A stretch of DNA of 64,000 nucleotides from Omphiscola glabra (GCA_964017045.1 OZ024811.1:8333674-8397673), one strand, 5' to 3'; numbered from the stretch's first letter, positions 34,700 through 46,850 are shown. Numbers and translations: made by a program. Notes: generated by a model not told the origin, from the sequence alone.

Positions 34700-35400
34700 A
34701 AATGTTAGTTTAATCCTATTCATTTCTATACTTTCCTAAGGTTTTTCTAAGTTTCATTGAGTCATCTATGTATACGTTTCATGAAGTTTCTAGATTATTC
34801 TAGAAGTTTCGATTTTTTCTTTCAACTTATAAAGATTCTATAATTGCCCTTTACATTTTATTATGTTTCATTAACACTCAATGAGTTTCCTCGAATGTTA
34901 TGGAATAAGAATTAAAGATACGTTTGAAAATATCAAGAAAGTTCCAAATTCATTGTCCAGTATTATGGCCTAAGCTTGGCTTACTCGATTTTCTGGATGC
35001 CAAGTACGGACACAAAGGCGCACATCAACCGCAACCATACCGCAGGAAGGGGGGGGGGCTGTTTGACTTTTTAGGACACCCCCCCACACACCCTTTCAGC
35101 CCCATCCCCATGTTGCCCTCGGGCAGAGCCACGAGAATGAGCCAAAGAGGGCAGTCACAGCATGCCCCAAAATCTTCTTTAGATAAGATCTTAATAGTGA
35201 ATTAAAATATCGGGAATCGAAACATTATAGTATAGGCCCCACTGAACTAACACATGAAGATACGGTGGGCGAAATATTATTGTAATAATGCTAATATTGA
35301 GTACTATTAAAGCGATATATAGCTAGTTCATTTGTAAAATGAAATGGCCACATTATGACGATAATTCCTACACAACACTGCGTGATATTTTTACAGCATT
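34700..35400. other. Spacer, no supported gene
   Basis: A 93-codon forward frame at 34924-35205 shows no recognisable domain and includes a G run and proline-rich stretch. I treat it as chance. Confidence 0.4.
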
Positions 35401-35479
35401 GTAGATATAAATATGCTATTTTTGGACTGTCAGATGGAGCTGAAACTATTCACTGCTATTGCCTTTGCGGAGAAATAAG

Positions 35480-35645
35480 ATAAGACAAATGGAAATAAGA
35501 CAAGCAAGTCGTCGCTGCCACAAGTACGGACAAGCCGGACGACGAGAGGAAAGTACGGACAAATACGGACGCAAAAATTAGTACGGACAAGGGGGTCGAA
35601 AATACAAACTGTTCGTACTAAATACGGACGTCTGGTAACCCTACA
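35480..35645. repeat. hAT-type element end with TACGGAC repeats
   Basis: Repeated ACAAGTACGGAC and AAATACGGACG words lead to GTCTGGTAACCCTA at 35630-35643. The reverse, TAGGGTTACCAGACGTCCGT, is a common terminus of ZBED-type hAT elements. No opposite end was found. Confidence 0.5.
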
Positions 35646-35749
35646 TACATGAAGTTGAAGGCCTAATTTTCTGGTATGCACTACTGTATATTGATGGACC
35701 TTAGCCAAAATTGGCTGAAACCCAACTGAGAAAACGTGATCCAATCTGG

Positions 35750-36250
35750 TAAAAGTATCACAACAGAGATTTGATCCCAAAAAGGAATGGGATCACACGG
35801 AAAACGAGAGCTCACCAAGGAACAGGATCCCACCGGGGAAGGGATCCAACAGGGTACTGGATCCCACTGGGAACGGGCTAACATCGGGGAACGGGATCCC
35901 ATTAAGAACACGATCCACCGGGGAACAGGATCCCACTGGAAATATAGATCCCACCGAAAACAGGATCCAAACGGGTATGGGATTCCATCATGATGTCATC
36001 GAGGAAAGGGATCCCATCAGGTAAACTTGATCCCACCAGGTTCGGGTACCATCAGGATTGGGATAGGGATCCCCTGGGTTGGTATCCCGTCGGAAACGGC
36101 ATCCATCGAGATCCCAAATGGTGTTGGGATGAAACCGGGAACGGGATCCCATCGGTAATCGGGACCGTATTGTATCGTGATCTCTTCAGGAACGTGATGA
36201 CATACTGGGGAATGGGATCACAACAGGGAAGGGATCCCATTGGGAAAGTA
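35750..36250 (-). repeat. GGATCCC-rich satellite (family G), reverse
   Basis: Repeats of GGGATCCCATCGGGAACGGG type; the reverse complement matches the 23570-24395 array. Units are irregular. Confidence 0.9.
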
Positions 36251-36489
36251 TTTTATGAATGTTTTTTTAATGGTAAAAATTAAAAAAAAAATTTACAGGC
36301 CCTTTAAATTACATTTTAGCTAAAGGGTTGAAGGAATGTTCTCGGCGGGTATATTGGCTAGTTTTAGGTAAAATTACAATTATGCGTTCATTACCCTTTA
36401 GTACCGGTAATTGAATATAGATAATCAAGTGTATGTTTACTAAGTTCGATCTAGATCCATTTCGTTGAACATACCAACTAATAGGAGAT

Positions 36490-36960
36490 TAAAAATATGG
36501 CATTTAGGGTGAAAAATACAAAACAAATGGAGCTCTCTAACTTTGGTTGGAAAGAATGGAGAAAGCCGTATTCCAAAGGATCTGCTGTATGGAAGGTTGG
36601 AAGCAGGAACCAGACTTATTGGAAGACCGAGGCTTCGATTTAAAGACGTTTGCAAAGGAACATGAGGGAAGCAAACATAGAAATCAACGAATGGGAGATC
36701 ATTGCTTAACAACGTTCCAACTGGCGAAGAGCAGTGTATGAAGAAGTCAAAAAGGCAGAAGATACGCGAAACGAAGCCATTGTAACAAAAAGAGGGATAC
36801 GGAAGGCCGAATTCAACCAGGAGTCAAGGTTCTCCTGCGAGAAATGCAGCCGAGACTGCCACTCCAAGATTGGCTTAGTAATAGGGTCAAAGGTTTGGTC
36901 AGCACAATTAATCGGCGACTTCAATATTAAAACAAAAAAAAGGGAGACAATTGGTGGTTT
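36490..36960 (+). pseudogene. C-terminal fragment of a zinc-finger-ended non-LTR retrotransposon
   Basis: Forward frames read PKDLLYGRLEAGTRLIGRPR then LRFKDVCK, followed by WRRAVYEEVKKAE and RFSCEKCSRDCHSKIGLVIG. This is the usual ending of an RT polyprotein that closes with a C-x2-C zinc finger. One frame change lies near 36660-36700. Only the C-terminus remains. Confidence 0.7.
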
Positions 36961-37264
36961 CTAAATTAAGGCAACACTTAATGCCATAACACCTTCCCTC
37001 TTTAAAAAAATAGTTTACATTTTTCTTAATGAAATTCTTTTTCCATTAAAGAACGATTACCCAAAAAAAGAAAATACGCTTCTTTCATGCATAATAGTTC
37101 TCAAAAATTATTTTACAACTTACAAAATAAGCAGATACGTAATTTAAATGTGAATCAAGAACAAGTAAAACAAAGCTGTACTTACACATTTAATAATATA
37201 ATTTTCTTACAATGATAAAGTTCATAGAGTTTCATTAAAGTTTCTGATATACATAATCCAAAAA

Positions 37265-38190
37265 AATTTCATTGAGTCTTTTATAAGTTTTAGGGGGTCG
37301 TGAACCTTATGACCAAACATAAGTTCAAATGGACTGAATCCAAGTGATTCTTGAACTGATTATCTGGCTGTGAATAGTAACATGTTGATTCCTTCATCCC
37401 AGTCGTTCTCTTGTATTTGGCAATACGTTATCATCATTTTCTTTAATTCTGATGGAATCGTTCAAGTGTTCTCTGCTATTCAGTGTTCAATTCCCAATAG
37501 ATTCATAACATTTTAATAGTGAGTCTCCATGATCAGACTGTACAGACTTATGAACACCAAACAATGTTAAGATCTTCGACAAGGCTTTGAAAATGTTCGG
37601 AGTCTTAATATTGATAAGAAGAAAGCTTCTGGAAACCTTAATGGCGCACACATGATTGTCAGCAAGTTTTGATGACCTTGTTTCGTCTTTGGCAGAGATC
37701 CATCACAGTCTATTATTACACGATTGAAAGATTTTACAAATAGTGGATGGGTTGAAGAGGAGCTACTGGTATCTTTTGATTTGGTTTGCCTACCACCTGA
37801 CAAGTATGACATGATCTGCAAGTAATCAACCACATCTTTCTTTATTTTGGGTCTAAAAAGAAGTGCGAAGTGATTCTGTGACACGTTTTATTTACTCCCA
37901 AAATGGCCTGAAAGTGGCGAGTCATGAGCTATGGTCAGTATCTCGTTCGAGAAAGTGGTAAGAACTACCATATGAAGAACTACCCTCCATTCTTCGTCAG
38001 CTGCTGCATCTGGAAGTCGCTATATTCTCATAAGTATATAATCTTGTAGGTAGCAGCATACATAATCATGTTGAACTTCTTCTTGGATCAAAGCATTCTG
38101 TAAAATGTTAGCAAAATCTGGATCACTCTTTTTCTCTTTGATAAGTTGCATCAGAGTTGCTGTCTTGTGTTTGTTTGACCCATCATTAAG
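37265..38190 (-). pseudogene. Gypsy-like integrase region
   Basis: Reverse frames include TIAHDSPLSGHFG (N-terminal zinc-binding region), KIKKDVVDYLQI, RVIIDCDGSLPKTKQGHQNL and LRFPEAFF of the core, and ESLGFSPFELMFGHKVHD of the C-terminus. The first core aspartate block is present (IIDCDG). Several frame changes near 37900, 37570 and 37350 kill it. Confidence 0.8.
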
Positions 38191-38940
38191 AATTGCAAAA
38201 ACGTTGTTTCCAGATTATTTCATGATTGATTTTAAAAAATAATATGGGGAAAATACTCTTTTTATTGCGATCTCGTGGCCACAAGATGCACATACTTGAT
38301 ATAACTCTGGTAACAGCACATGCTGAATGAAACTCTGGATCTTCATCTTGAGATTCAGTTAAACAAGATTCATGAGTAACGATGGTTTCAGCTATCAGCT
38401 TCCCATAAGATGAGTAGTTTCCAAGAAGTAACGAGATGCCATCCATGGTAACGTTTGTCGGACAGCCACAACGACAGGATCTGAGATGAGATCTGACTTG
38501 AGATCAATAAAATGTTAACGTACATCAAAGAAGCCCAGCTCTACAACTAGTAACAGGATGTTGCTTCCAGAAGCAGTGGTTTCAAACAAGGGAAGCATAC
38601 CCTGAATTAATAAGGACTGTGAGCATCTCTGTCTCGTAAAATATTGATAGGTCGTATACTGGAAGAATTCTCTGGCAGTGACACATCACCTGGCAGTGAC
38701 ACATCTAGCAGTGACACATCCCCTGGCAGTGATACAAATCCCTCCGATATGAAAGGCATAAAATCTTGATGAACATCAGTAGTTTCTGATGTAGAATTTT
38801 GGACCTTGGTAGGAAAACTCTTTTCGGAGAATATATGGCCAGGGTAGAGAAAGTAAAACTTTAGATATATTTGTCCAAACTTGCTCTCATGTCCTTGGTA
38901 GGACGCCCTCTGAAGGTAGACCTCTTCTTGGAACAACATG
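38186..38940 (-). pseudogene. Gypsy-like protease region
   Basis: Reverse frame 38939-38607 ends in PINILRDRDAHSP, a damaged version of the ILRDTGA active-site block typical of this Gypsy lineage; the DTG triad reads DRD. 38446-38186 has GISLLLGNYSSYGK, matching the second protease block. A small in-frame repeat (SLPGDVSL) lies at 38675-38740. Confidence 0.65.
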
Positions 38941-39119
38941 ATCTTGGTGACAAGCTCATAAAATTCCCAGTCGAAGCAGGAATTCGGGTGGAGTCGGTAA
39001 AACTAGCATTGTTGTCCATAATAAAACTATTTTATATGTCGTTGCAAACATTTATGAAGTTTTTATCGACTGGAGAAGAGCATAAACTTTTGGATTATGT
39101 TTCTATATGTATGACGAGA

Positions 39120-39990
39120 TGTACAAGCGGAAACTTTGTGATATACCAGAATTCACGGTCTGTCTTCTCAGTTTTCTTCATGAGTTCCCAAAAAATCATC
39201 CCTCTTATGACCTTCTTTTAAACAATAGGCACACATATCTGTTGAACTTGATTCTTCTGTGCCAGACTTTGGTGATCTTGTTGCTGTGTGCTACAAGTTG
39301 AAAGTGTTGCTTTATGGTGCTTCTCTTCTTTTGTGTCAAACAGGCTCTTGAAGAATTGAGTCGAGATTGTGAAGTCGTCAGTTGACACTGCTGTCTTAAG
39401 CACACCATCTTTGCCATAGCCTGCTGCAACACGTGTCCATACGTCCATACAAACACAGTTCTTGAACTACTCAATCAGTACGAGATTGTTGAATATAACA
39501 ATACATTACAATGAAGTCATTTTCTCAGGAGTCGTTATTTTTCTCGTAGAAACTCGACGTGAGTTCAGCCACACGTTTCAATAACTCCATAAACCGTTTA
39601 CGGTACGCTTAGGGGACACATTCATAAGCCTTTAAGTATTACTGACAAGAAGCTTATAGTCTCTACGCTGTTCAGCTTTCAAGGACACACAAACTTCGTC
39701 TTCCCAAACAGTCTGAGCCGGCTGCACTAAGATAGACCAAAGATTTTCAGGTATTTGAACATTTTTTGAAGTTATTTCCTAGATCAGTTTCTTCATTGAC
39801 TGAGGCCAAATCGTCCTCAGACTAAGTGGACGAAGATTAACTCTCTTACATTCTTTTTGATGCAGATAAAGTTTCATTTATTCGCAACTCTTTCGCAATG
39901 GAAAATAAATCTTTTTAAGAACAATTTTTCGAATGTCTCAGCTGATGGGTTATTTACATCAAATTCCATTTTGACACATCTAGCTTAATG
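39120..39990 (-). pseudogene. Gypsy-like gag with zinc knuckle
   Basis: At 39233-39188 (reverse) the sequence encodes CAYCLKEGHKRDDF, a C-x2-C-x4-H-x4-C knuckle with the last Cys changed to Phe. Upstream is a start MEFDVNNPSAETFEKL at about 39970 followed by many stops. Confidence 0.55.
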
Positions 39991-40269
39991 AGCGAACTAT
40001 TTAAAACTTTTAAAAAAGTAATTTGCTGTAGTGTTGGTATCGTTAAAGGTCAAATGAAAACAATTTTGTTCATAAGAAACGATGGATACAAATCGCTGGG
40101 CTAACACCAAGTTAGCAGAAATACAAAATGTAGGTGCAATCGCGGACGAGTTGCCCAATTTGTTGCATACGTCATATTGCTTTAAAAATGTAATATATTT
40201 TAAGTTTTAGCTGGTAGAATGAACAACTTCCTACACATCCATTACGTGCTGATTTGTGTAATGACCCAT

Positions 40270-40860
40270 TAAACATCAATGGAAAAGAGAGAAATGCCTC
40301 GATAGTTGTCTAAGGGTTTGGCGACTGCCCTCTCTCTTATATTGATAAGGGACAGTACCATCTTTCCTTAAGGACGCAAAAAGCTCTGTCAGTCTTTTTG
40401 TCAGGAAGGGCCTTCCTGCTTTGTAGATTTCAACCGGGAGTGCATCTTGTCCTGTAGCTTTATTTGAGGAGAGTCGCTAGATTGCCCTTTCGACTTCATC
40501 GTCATTGAGCCTATTGTCTTGGATCTTGGTTAATCTCCACCTGTGGTAAACGAGCATTGTAGCAGTCGGACACTGAAGCACTTCGCAAAATGTTCGGCCC
40601 ATCTGTCTAAAAATGTGACTCTTGTCTGTGAGTAGCTGAGTTCCATCTTTGTTTAGTATGGGCAAGCAGGCTGTCAAGTGTCGCCCATAGACTTATTTTA
40701 TGGCATCCTAGAAATATTTAGTAACATGTCTATCGGCATAGACCTGAATTTCACCAGCCTTCTGTTGAGGCCTGAATCCTGCATTTCACGAAGTTTCTTT
40801 GGCACTTTCTGTTTTATTTTGTACATCCATTCAGTGCACATAACTGGTGTCACGAGCCCC
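40270..40860 (-). pseudogene. RTE-like LINE fragment (linker and start of RT)
   Basis: Reverse frames read VPKKLREMQDSGLNRRLV, then ILNKDGTQLLTDKSHIFRQM, NKATGQDALPVEIYKAG and a TLRQLSRHF block. This corresponds to the linker and first RT blocks of RTE-type ORF2. Both ends are truncated; frames change at about 40480 and 40680. Confidence 0.75.
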
Positions 40861-40869
40861 TAATAATAA

Positions 40870-41160
40870 TTTAAGTGCAACGTCCCAGTTCGCATACATT
40901 CACTGCACATTAGTGTAACAATGAACATCCATTAACTTTATATAATTTTTGTAATCACATCATACATATCCATTAACCGCTAATTTTTTGGTAACGACTT
41001 CTTACACATTCATTAAATGCACATTTGTTTAAGGACACCTTTACACATTCATTAACTTCAGATTTGTGTGACAACCCCTACACAACCATTAACTGCACAT
41101 TTTGCAACTACCCTATACACATCGATTTAATTCACATTTGTGTAACGAACCCTTACACAT
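40870..41160. repeat. Degenerate satellite (CATTAACTGCACATTTGTGT), left part
   Basis: Repeats of about 40 bp: ACACATTCATTAACTGCACA then TTTGTGTAACGACCCCT. The array resumes at 41490-41585, so the LINE tail between them landed inside the satellite. Confidence 0.75.
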
Positions 41161-41493
41161 TATTATTATTATTATTATTATTATGGGTAGTTTTCTATAG
41201 CGTGGTACCCCAGCCTAGGGCTGGGCTCACCACGCTGTACATGCAAATTAAAATGAACTTAAAAAATATAAATTAAAAACCAACCATTCCATAACAATTT
41301 ACATGTGAAGCCATGGACGGCACTCAGCAGCATCGTTTAACTTTCAGAGGGGGAATCAGTCAGGTAGTAAAGTTTAAAGAGGTGTGTTTTGAGTGCAGTT
41401 TTGAAGGCTGTGATGGTTGATATATTTCTGATGTGTAGTGGAAGAGAATTCCATTGTTTGGGGGCACAGTAAGAGAAAGATCTTTCACCGTAT
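41160..41493 (-). mobile_element. 5'-truncated CR1/L2-like LINE 3' end
   Basis: It begins on the left with a TTA microsatellite (41160-41183), then GCGTGGTACC and the tail found at 28697-28790. On the reverse strand it encodes the RT C-terminus (SLTVPPNNGILFHYTS in the wrong frame, as in the longer copy). About 330 bp survive. Same family as 28697-29815. Confidence 0.85.
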
Positions 41494-41585
41494 TAACTGC
41501 ACATAATTTATGTAACGACCAACTACACATCAAAAATTGCACATTTGTGTTACGATTCCGTACACAGCCATTAACTGTATAATTT
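41490..41585. repeat. Degenerate satellite, right part
   Basis: Two more units of the CATTAACTGCACATTTGTGT satellite after the LINE tail. Confidence 0.65.
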
Positions 41586-42049
41586 TTGTTAGCAACAGGT
41601 TTTACTTATATCGCATTATGCAGCCGTGTTTTTAATTCTCCTTGTTTTCATCTCCATTCGCCATCCCATAATTCCACTCAATTCTCCGCTTTTATATGGG
41701 ATATTTTTTTGTTTTTTTCAATTTTTGGTCCAATCTCCTCGCCTGATAATTTGACCAGTAGCGTGCAGACGACTAATGGCCTTCAGCTATTGGATAGGCT
41801 CTGAAGGAACAAGTAACGAAGGAAATTGCTAAAGGTTTCATTTTTGTGAATCATGTAATGGTTTGTTTTTTGTTAATCAGTTAATGGTTTGTTGTTGGTG
41901 AATGAATTAATTGTTAAGTGTTTGTGAATCTAGTAATATTTTCGGTTTGTGAATCAAGTAATAGACTATTTCTTATTTCAACGGTTTTATGTTGTTTAAA
42001 CCCCCTTTTCGTCATTTGCTATGTTTAATTGCTTTTTTGTTTAACAGTA

Positions 42050-42245
42050 ATAGACAAATGATGCTGCTATACAAGAATGATTGTGTTGTAAATAAATGAT
42101 GTTGCTGTATAATAAAAATGGTTCTTTATAATAATTATACTGGTGTACACAAATGATACTGTTGTAAACAAATGATGCTGCTGTACACGAATGATGTTGC
42201 TTTAAATGAATAATGCTGCTGTACACAAATGATGCTGCTGTAATG
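42050..42245. repeat. Degenerate satellite (AATGATGCTGCTGTACAC)
   Basis: Repeats of AATGATGCTGCTGTACACAA with indels, spacing about 23-31 bp. Confidence 0.75.
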
Positions 42246-42339
42246 TAAAAGAAACCAATTTCATGTAATAATGAAAGAAACCAATTAATTAATTTTGCTT
42301 CAATTGTTGTGTTGCCACTTCGCAAACGCTTAAGTAACA

Positions 42340-42490
42340 GAAAGATGACTGTCACTTCTTTGTAACACTAAACTAACATATTTATGAATGTCACTTCTTT
42401 GTAATGCCAAGTTAACAGATTTATGAATGTCACTTCTTTGTAATGCCAAGTTAACAGATTTATGATCTGTAACGGTAAACTAACAGAAAT
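42340..42490. repeat. Degenerate satellite, about 40-bp unit, 3 to 4 copies
   Basis: Unit TGTCACTTCTTTGTAATGCC then AAGTTAACAGATTTATGAA. Confidence 0.8.
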
Positions 42491-42556
42491 ATCCTACCTC
42501 AAAATTCAAGTTACACAGTTTATTCATTAGAGGCATTTCAGCATAATAACCACACA

Positions 42557-43324
42557 CAGTGGTACCTCGACATACGAGTACCCTGACATACGAGAAATTT
42601 GAGATACGAGCCGTCGAGCGAGCGATGTATTGCTTTGAGATACGAGAAATATTTGAGATACGAGGAACCAGATCGGCCGGTTGCAGTGACGAAAATTAAG
42701 CGAAAGTAACAAAAAGTGTCATAATCGGAGCTTGGGCAAACACATCTGATCCCCACCATGTAATATTCAGACAGACGTTTAGAAATAATTATAATATGAA
42801 TTGGATTGAGCCACATGATTTAAAGCTAGGCACATGCCCCACATACGAGGCACATGCCTCACCAATGAAAAGTTTAATAAAGTTCAGTGAAGTTTAGTTA
42901 AGTTAATTAAATTTGGGGATTAAGTGTAGCATTAAGAATGCAACGCGTAAGTGAATTAAAGTGACCGAAATAGTTCAGCATTAAGCGACGCTCCTTCGCC
43001 TATCTCCTCCACCCTACAACTGCGCCATCATCTTCCGTAAGCTTAAGTCAGCTGATTTCCAAGGTAAATACACTTTATAAAACCAGTTGATTTCTTTGCA
43101 TTCTCTTTTATTATGTTTTTATACAATGCTTGTCACCTATAAATACATTTTTCATATTCAAAAAACACGTAACAAAAAACAACTGGGGTGGCATTTTGTG
43201 CGCTGGAACGGATTAATGGCATTTCTATTAATTTCAATGGGGAAAATTGCTTTGAGTTACTAGCAATTTGGCATACGAGCAAGGTTGCGGAACGAATTAA
43301 ACTCGTATGTCGAGGTACCACTGT
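42557..43324. mobile_element. Tigger/pogo-like MITE, 768 bp
   Basis: Terminal inverted repeats CAGTGGTACCTCGACATACG and its reverse complement at 43303-43324. The right end is followed by TA; the left is preceded by CA, probably a mutated TA duplication. Subterminal ATTTCTATTAATTTCAATGG and GGAACGGATTAA are typical of Tigger-like non-autonomous elements. No transposase was found. Confidence 0.85.
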
Positions 43325-43375
43325 ATGTCATTTTGATGATGCAATGCATGCAATATAGTTATAAGTAGAGACCAA

Positions 43376-43485
43376 TCGAAAGTGATTTTCTGATTTCGGA
43401 CGAAACCGAAACTAGGCCGAAACAAAAGGTTGACGCGACTTTCGGCCGAAACCGAAGCCGAAACCGAAGCCCAAACCGAAATATT
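43376..43485. repeat. CGAAACCGAAG-rich short repeat
   Basis: Irregular repeats of CGAAACCGAA / GGCCGAAAC. This type of sequence flanks hAT elements in other genomes, but here no partner end was found. Confidence 0.45.
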
Positions 43486-43489
43486 TAGA

Positions 43490-44520
43490 TATTAAATTCG
43501 TTCACGCATACATTCTGCGTACATCGAAAAATTATGTGGAAAGTATCAATAATTACATTCTTTTCATAAATAATGAGATAATCATGAATATTAATAAATT
43601 AACATCTAAAGAATTCTTTGGCTTTTACCATTTTATTTTAAAAATTAATTTTAATTTCACAAAATCTTTTAAAAGTAGTATGGATAGAGAAAATTTGGAC
43701 GGGTTGGGGGGAGGGGTGTGGTGGTGGGCCGAAATTCATGCAAAATAGACGATTGAGTGCCATACGGTTTTATAATATAATTACAACCTAGAACATATAC
43801 CTGCAAAAATTATTGTGGCTCTAATAGAGCCAATTGGCACCTAAATATTAGTTATTAAGGCTCTAAAAATATCACCACAATGTTGCTCGGTTATCGTCAT
43901 ACAAAGACATTGTGTTTTCATAAATAGCTGGCAAGGTATCGCCATTAATGCCATTATAAATATTTAGCCTAGTACTAGTACAAACACACCGATCTTTCCG
44001 TGCTGGTTACGTAATTATTTCGTTCGGAGGCCAATATCCCTTAACCCCATTAAAGAGTGAAAATTATTTTAAACCGGGTCTCTTAAAATTGTTGTCGGGT
44101 GTCAAGGGAGACTTGAAAACGACATCTCAAAATCGTAAATTGGTCGCCAAAATCATAAAAGTAAACAGTTCTGAACTAGGCCTACTTTTTATACGAACCA
44201 GTGTTATTTCGTCAATAACAATGTTTATGAGCATGATAATGATGAATGTCAAGAAATGAATCAATTGAAAAAGCCTAAGTTACTTTAGTTTAAAAAAATA
44301 AAATAAAATAACATTAATAATGGAAATATTACCATTCTCTAGAATTATTCAATATTATTCACCTTGATGAGCATGATAATGATAAATCAAAATGAATATT
44401 ACAAATAAATGCAAAGGAATAAACCTAGGGTTCCAAATTTTTAGTTTGAAAAAATTAAAACTAAATAATGATGTGAATAGAGCCATTCCATTAGTTTTTC
44501 TTCCACAAAACTGTTAATTT
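43490..44520. other. AT-rich spacer
   Basis: No recognised feature; a 70-codon forward frame at 43536-43748 has no domain. Confidence 0.4.
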
Positions 44521-44880
44521 TCTAGGCCTAATGAAATGGGCTTCCGGCCCCAGAGGAATGGATATTTTGAGTTCAGTACCCTTCGGTATTTGAATATGGA
44601 TAATCAACTGAATGTGTACTAAATTTGGTCAAGGTCAATCAATTCATGTAGGAGTATTTGTTGTTAATTTTATTTATATAGGTCCTATTAGAAAAAAAAA
44701 CGAATTCGAGGCCCCAGGCCCCAAACGGAATGTTATAAAAAGTTCCAACCCCCCCCCCCCCCCCAGTGTATTTGATTCTGGATAATGATAGATATATGTG
44801 CCAAATTTTGTCAAGATCCATGAATCCATTTAAAAGCATTGTGGAACAAACAAAAAAACAAACAAAACCACAAACAAATT
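44520..44880. repeat. Two-unit repeat with C run and TTTGGTCAAGATCC-like block
   Basis: Two successive copies of a module: GAGGCCCCAGGCCCCAAACG or equivalent, then GAATATGGATAATCAACT, then CAAATTTGGTCAAGG/CAAATTTTGTCAAGATCC. The second has a 17-base C run. Related modules occur near 36290-36470 and 59440-59900. It ends in CAAACAAAAAAACAAAC. Resembles retroelement 3' UTR tails; class unknown. Confidence 0.5.
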
Positions 44881-45099
44881 TTCACGTTTGTAGTTTGATT
44901 AACATTGATTCTAAAATTAAAAGTACTGGTAGAGTTGGCATAATTTTCTATACATAAATGCTTTTGTAGTAGTATTTAGAGTCATTGAATGATTCGAAAC
45001 ATTTGTGAATCTTTTTTTTTTTTATTTCCTTACAATAAGGCATGTAAAAGGTAACTGCTTGGGGAATAATCGTAGTGCAAAAAATTCAAGGATTACATC

Positions 45100-45815
45100 A
45101 ACACCTTACCTTCTATATTCAGTCACTCTTTTATATCCAGTCCCACCCACTTTATACTTCACCATCCCTATATCTAGCTCCACCGCTTATATCCAAACTC
45201 CACCCCTATATCCAGCTCTAACCCTATATCCATTAACATCATCCCTATCATTTAATACCCTATATCCAGCTCTACCCCCTTCATCCAACTCCAGCCCCTT
45301 TATCCAACACCACTCAATTTATCCTTGTCAATACCCGATCTATATCTTCACATTTAAATCGTCCCACTCAATCTATCTTACCACACCCATAACCAATTTC
45401 ACCCCTTATATCCAGCTCCACCACCTACATCCAAGTCCACAGCCTATTACCAGCTCCACCCACATATCCAGCTCCAGCCCCTTTATCCAGATACACCTAA
45501 TTTATCCTTCCCAACCCCCTATCTTTATCGCCGCCACTATATTGTCCCACCCAATCAATCTTAGAAAACCCTTCTCCACAACCTATTAACCAGCCCTACC
45601 CCTTAATCCATCTCTACCGCTTTATCCAGCTCTAACCACTTTATTCTTCCACACCCCTATATTCAAACTCCACTCCGGTATCCATTTCCAACCTTATATT
45701 CTTTCGCAACCATGTTATCATTCAAAACCCTATATCCAACTCCACACCCTATATCTAGCTCATTCCCCTATATCCATCTTCATCTCTATATTCTGTTCCA
45801 CCAAGTTAATAATTC
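45100..45815. repeat. Degenerate satellite (CCCTATATCCAGCTCCAC), left part
   Basis: Repeats of CCCTATATCCAGCTCCACCC with units about 17-24 bp. The 194-codon forward frame at 45005-45589 (rich in Pro, Ser, Thr, Ile, Tyr) comes from this array and is not a gene. Confidence 0.85.
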
Positions 45816-45816
45816 C

Positions 45817-46425
45817 TGTTATGGAGTATGATGTGTTTTGATACACGCTTAACCCGCATTCCACGTGCATGATCTCTTACATTTGAAGCCGTTTTTTTTT
45901 TGGGGGGGGGGTTTTAGAAAAATGTCACTTTGTTTACATTTAAGCTTATTATCGTCCGTTCCAGTCGAACATAATAGAATGATCTCGAGAATGCGGGAAG
46001 CAGTAAGACTGCGTATTCTATTTCGAGAATGATCATCTGGAACAGGGTATAAAAGGGATAAGATTGAATGACGAAAGAAATTTTCATTTACTTTATCACA
46101 AGATGTGCTGTGTGTCATTATTTAATACTTTGTTGTGTAGATTTTTCTATTTCCTAGTTGTACAATTTTGTGCTCATTGTATTTTTACACACAGTACCGG
46201 TACCTGCAAACTGTAAGTTTATGAATTTTAATCACATTCTTTTGCTGTTGTAATTTAATTGAAATTCATACATTAAAAACTTATTAATTGTAATTAGCTC
46301 TGGCTTTGTGTGTCGCACTATTTGTTATTATTTTTAAACTTTGGTATCGTCCTTTATTATGGACTGTTTTTAGAACGAGCCATAGACAAAAGATAAGAGC
46401 TTAATTTCTCCACTTATAACGGTCC
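45817..46425. mobile_element. LTR-like insertion in satellite
   Basis: About 600 bp of non-satellite sequence splits the array. It starts TGTTATGGAGTATGATG and contains GGGTATAAAAGGGATAAG at 46042, a good TATA box, as in retrotransposon LTRs. I could not fix a matching CA end or target duplication, so solo LTR is only a suggestion. Confidence 0.4.
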
Positions 46426-46429
46426 GTAA

Positions 46430-46850
46430 TATTCATCATCCCTATATTCAGCTCCATCCCTATATCCAATACCACCCACTTTATCTTACCACACTCCTAT
46501 AACCAGCTCCAAATCCAATATCCAGCTCTACCACCTATAACCAGCTTCACCTCTATATCCTGTCCCACCCATTTTAGCTTTCCACTCCCTTATATTCAGA
46601 ACACACCCCTATATCAGCTCCACCCACTTCATCCTACCACACCCTACATCCATTTTTACCCCCTTATCCAGCTCCTCCCCTATATCCAGCTCCACCCCTA
46701 TATACATTCCCACCTTATTTATCCTTCCACACCCCCTATTTCCAGCACCACCCATATATCCAGCCTAAACCACTATTTCATGTCCCATTCAATATATCCA
46801 GTCCCATCCTCTATATCCAGTCCAACCTCCTATATCCAGTCACACATGAA
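46430..46850. repeat. Degenerate satellite, right part
   Basis: Continuation of the CCCTATATCCAGCTCCAC array after the insertion. Confidence 0.85.

Larger units (their letters stand above)
37250..40000 (-). mobile_element. Gypsy-like LTR retrotransposon interior, RT deleted
   Basis: Reverse order is gag (about 39980-39120), protease (about 38700-38190), then integrase (38190-37260), with no RT or RNase H between. LTRs were not identified at either end. Stops and frameshifts are common. An A/T-rich stretch with no features (36965-37250) follows downstream. Confidence 0.75.

Noticed and set aside
34924..35205. 93-codon forward frame
   Set aside because: Low-complexity Gly/Pro tract around a G run; no recognisable domain.
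45005..45589. 194-codon Pro/Ser/Ile-rich frame
   Set aside because: Arises from the CCCTATATCCAGCTCCAC array.
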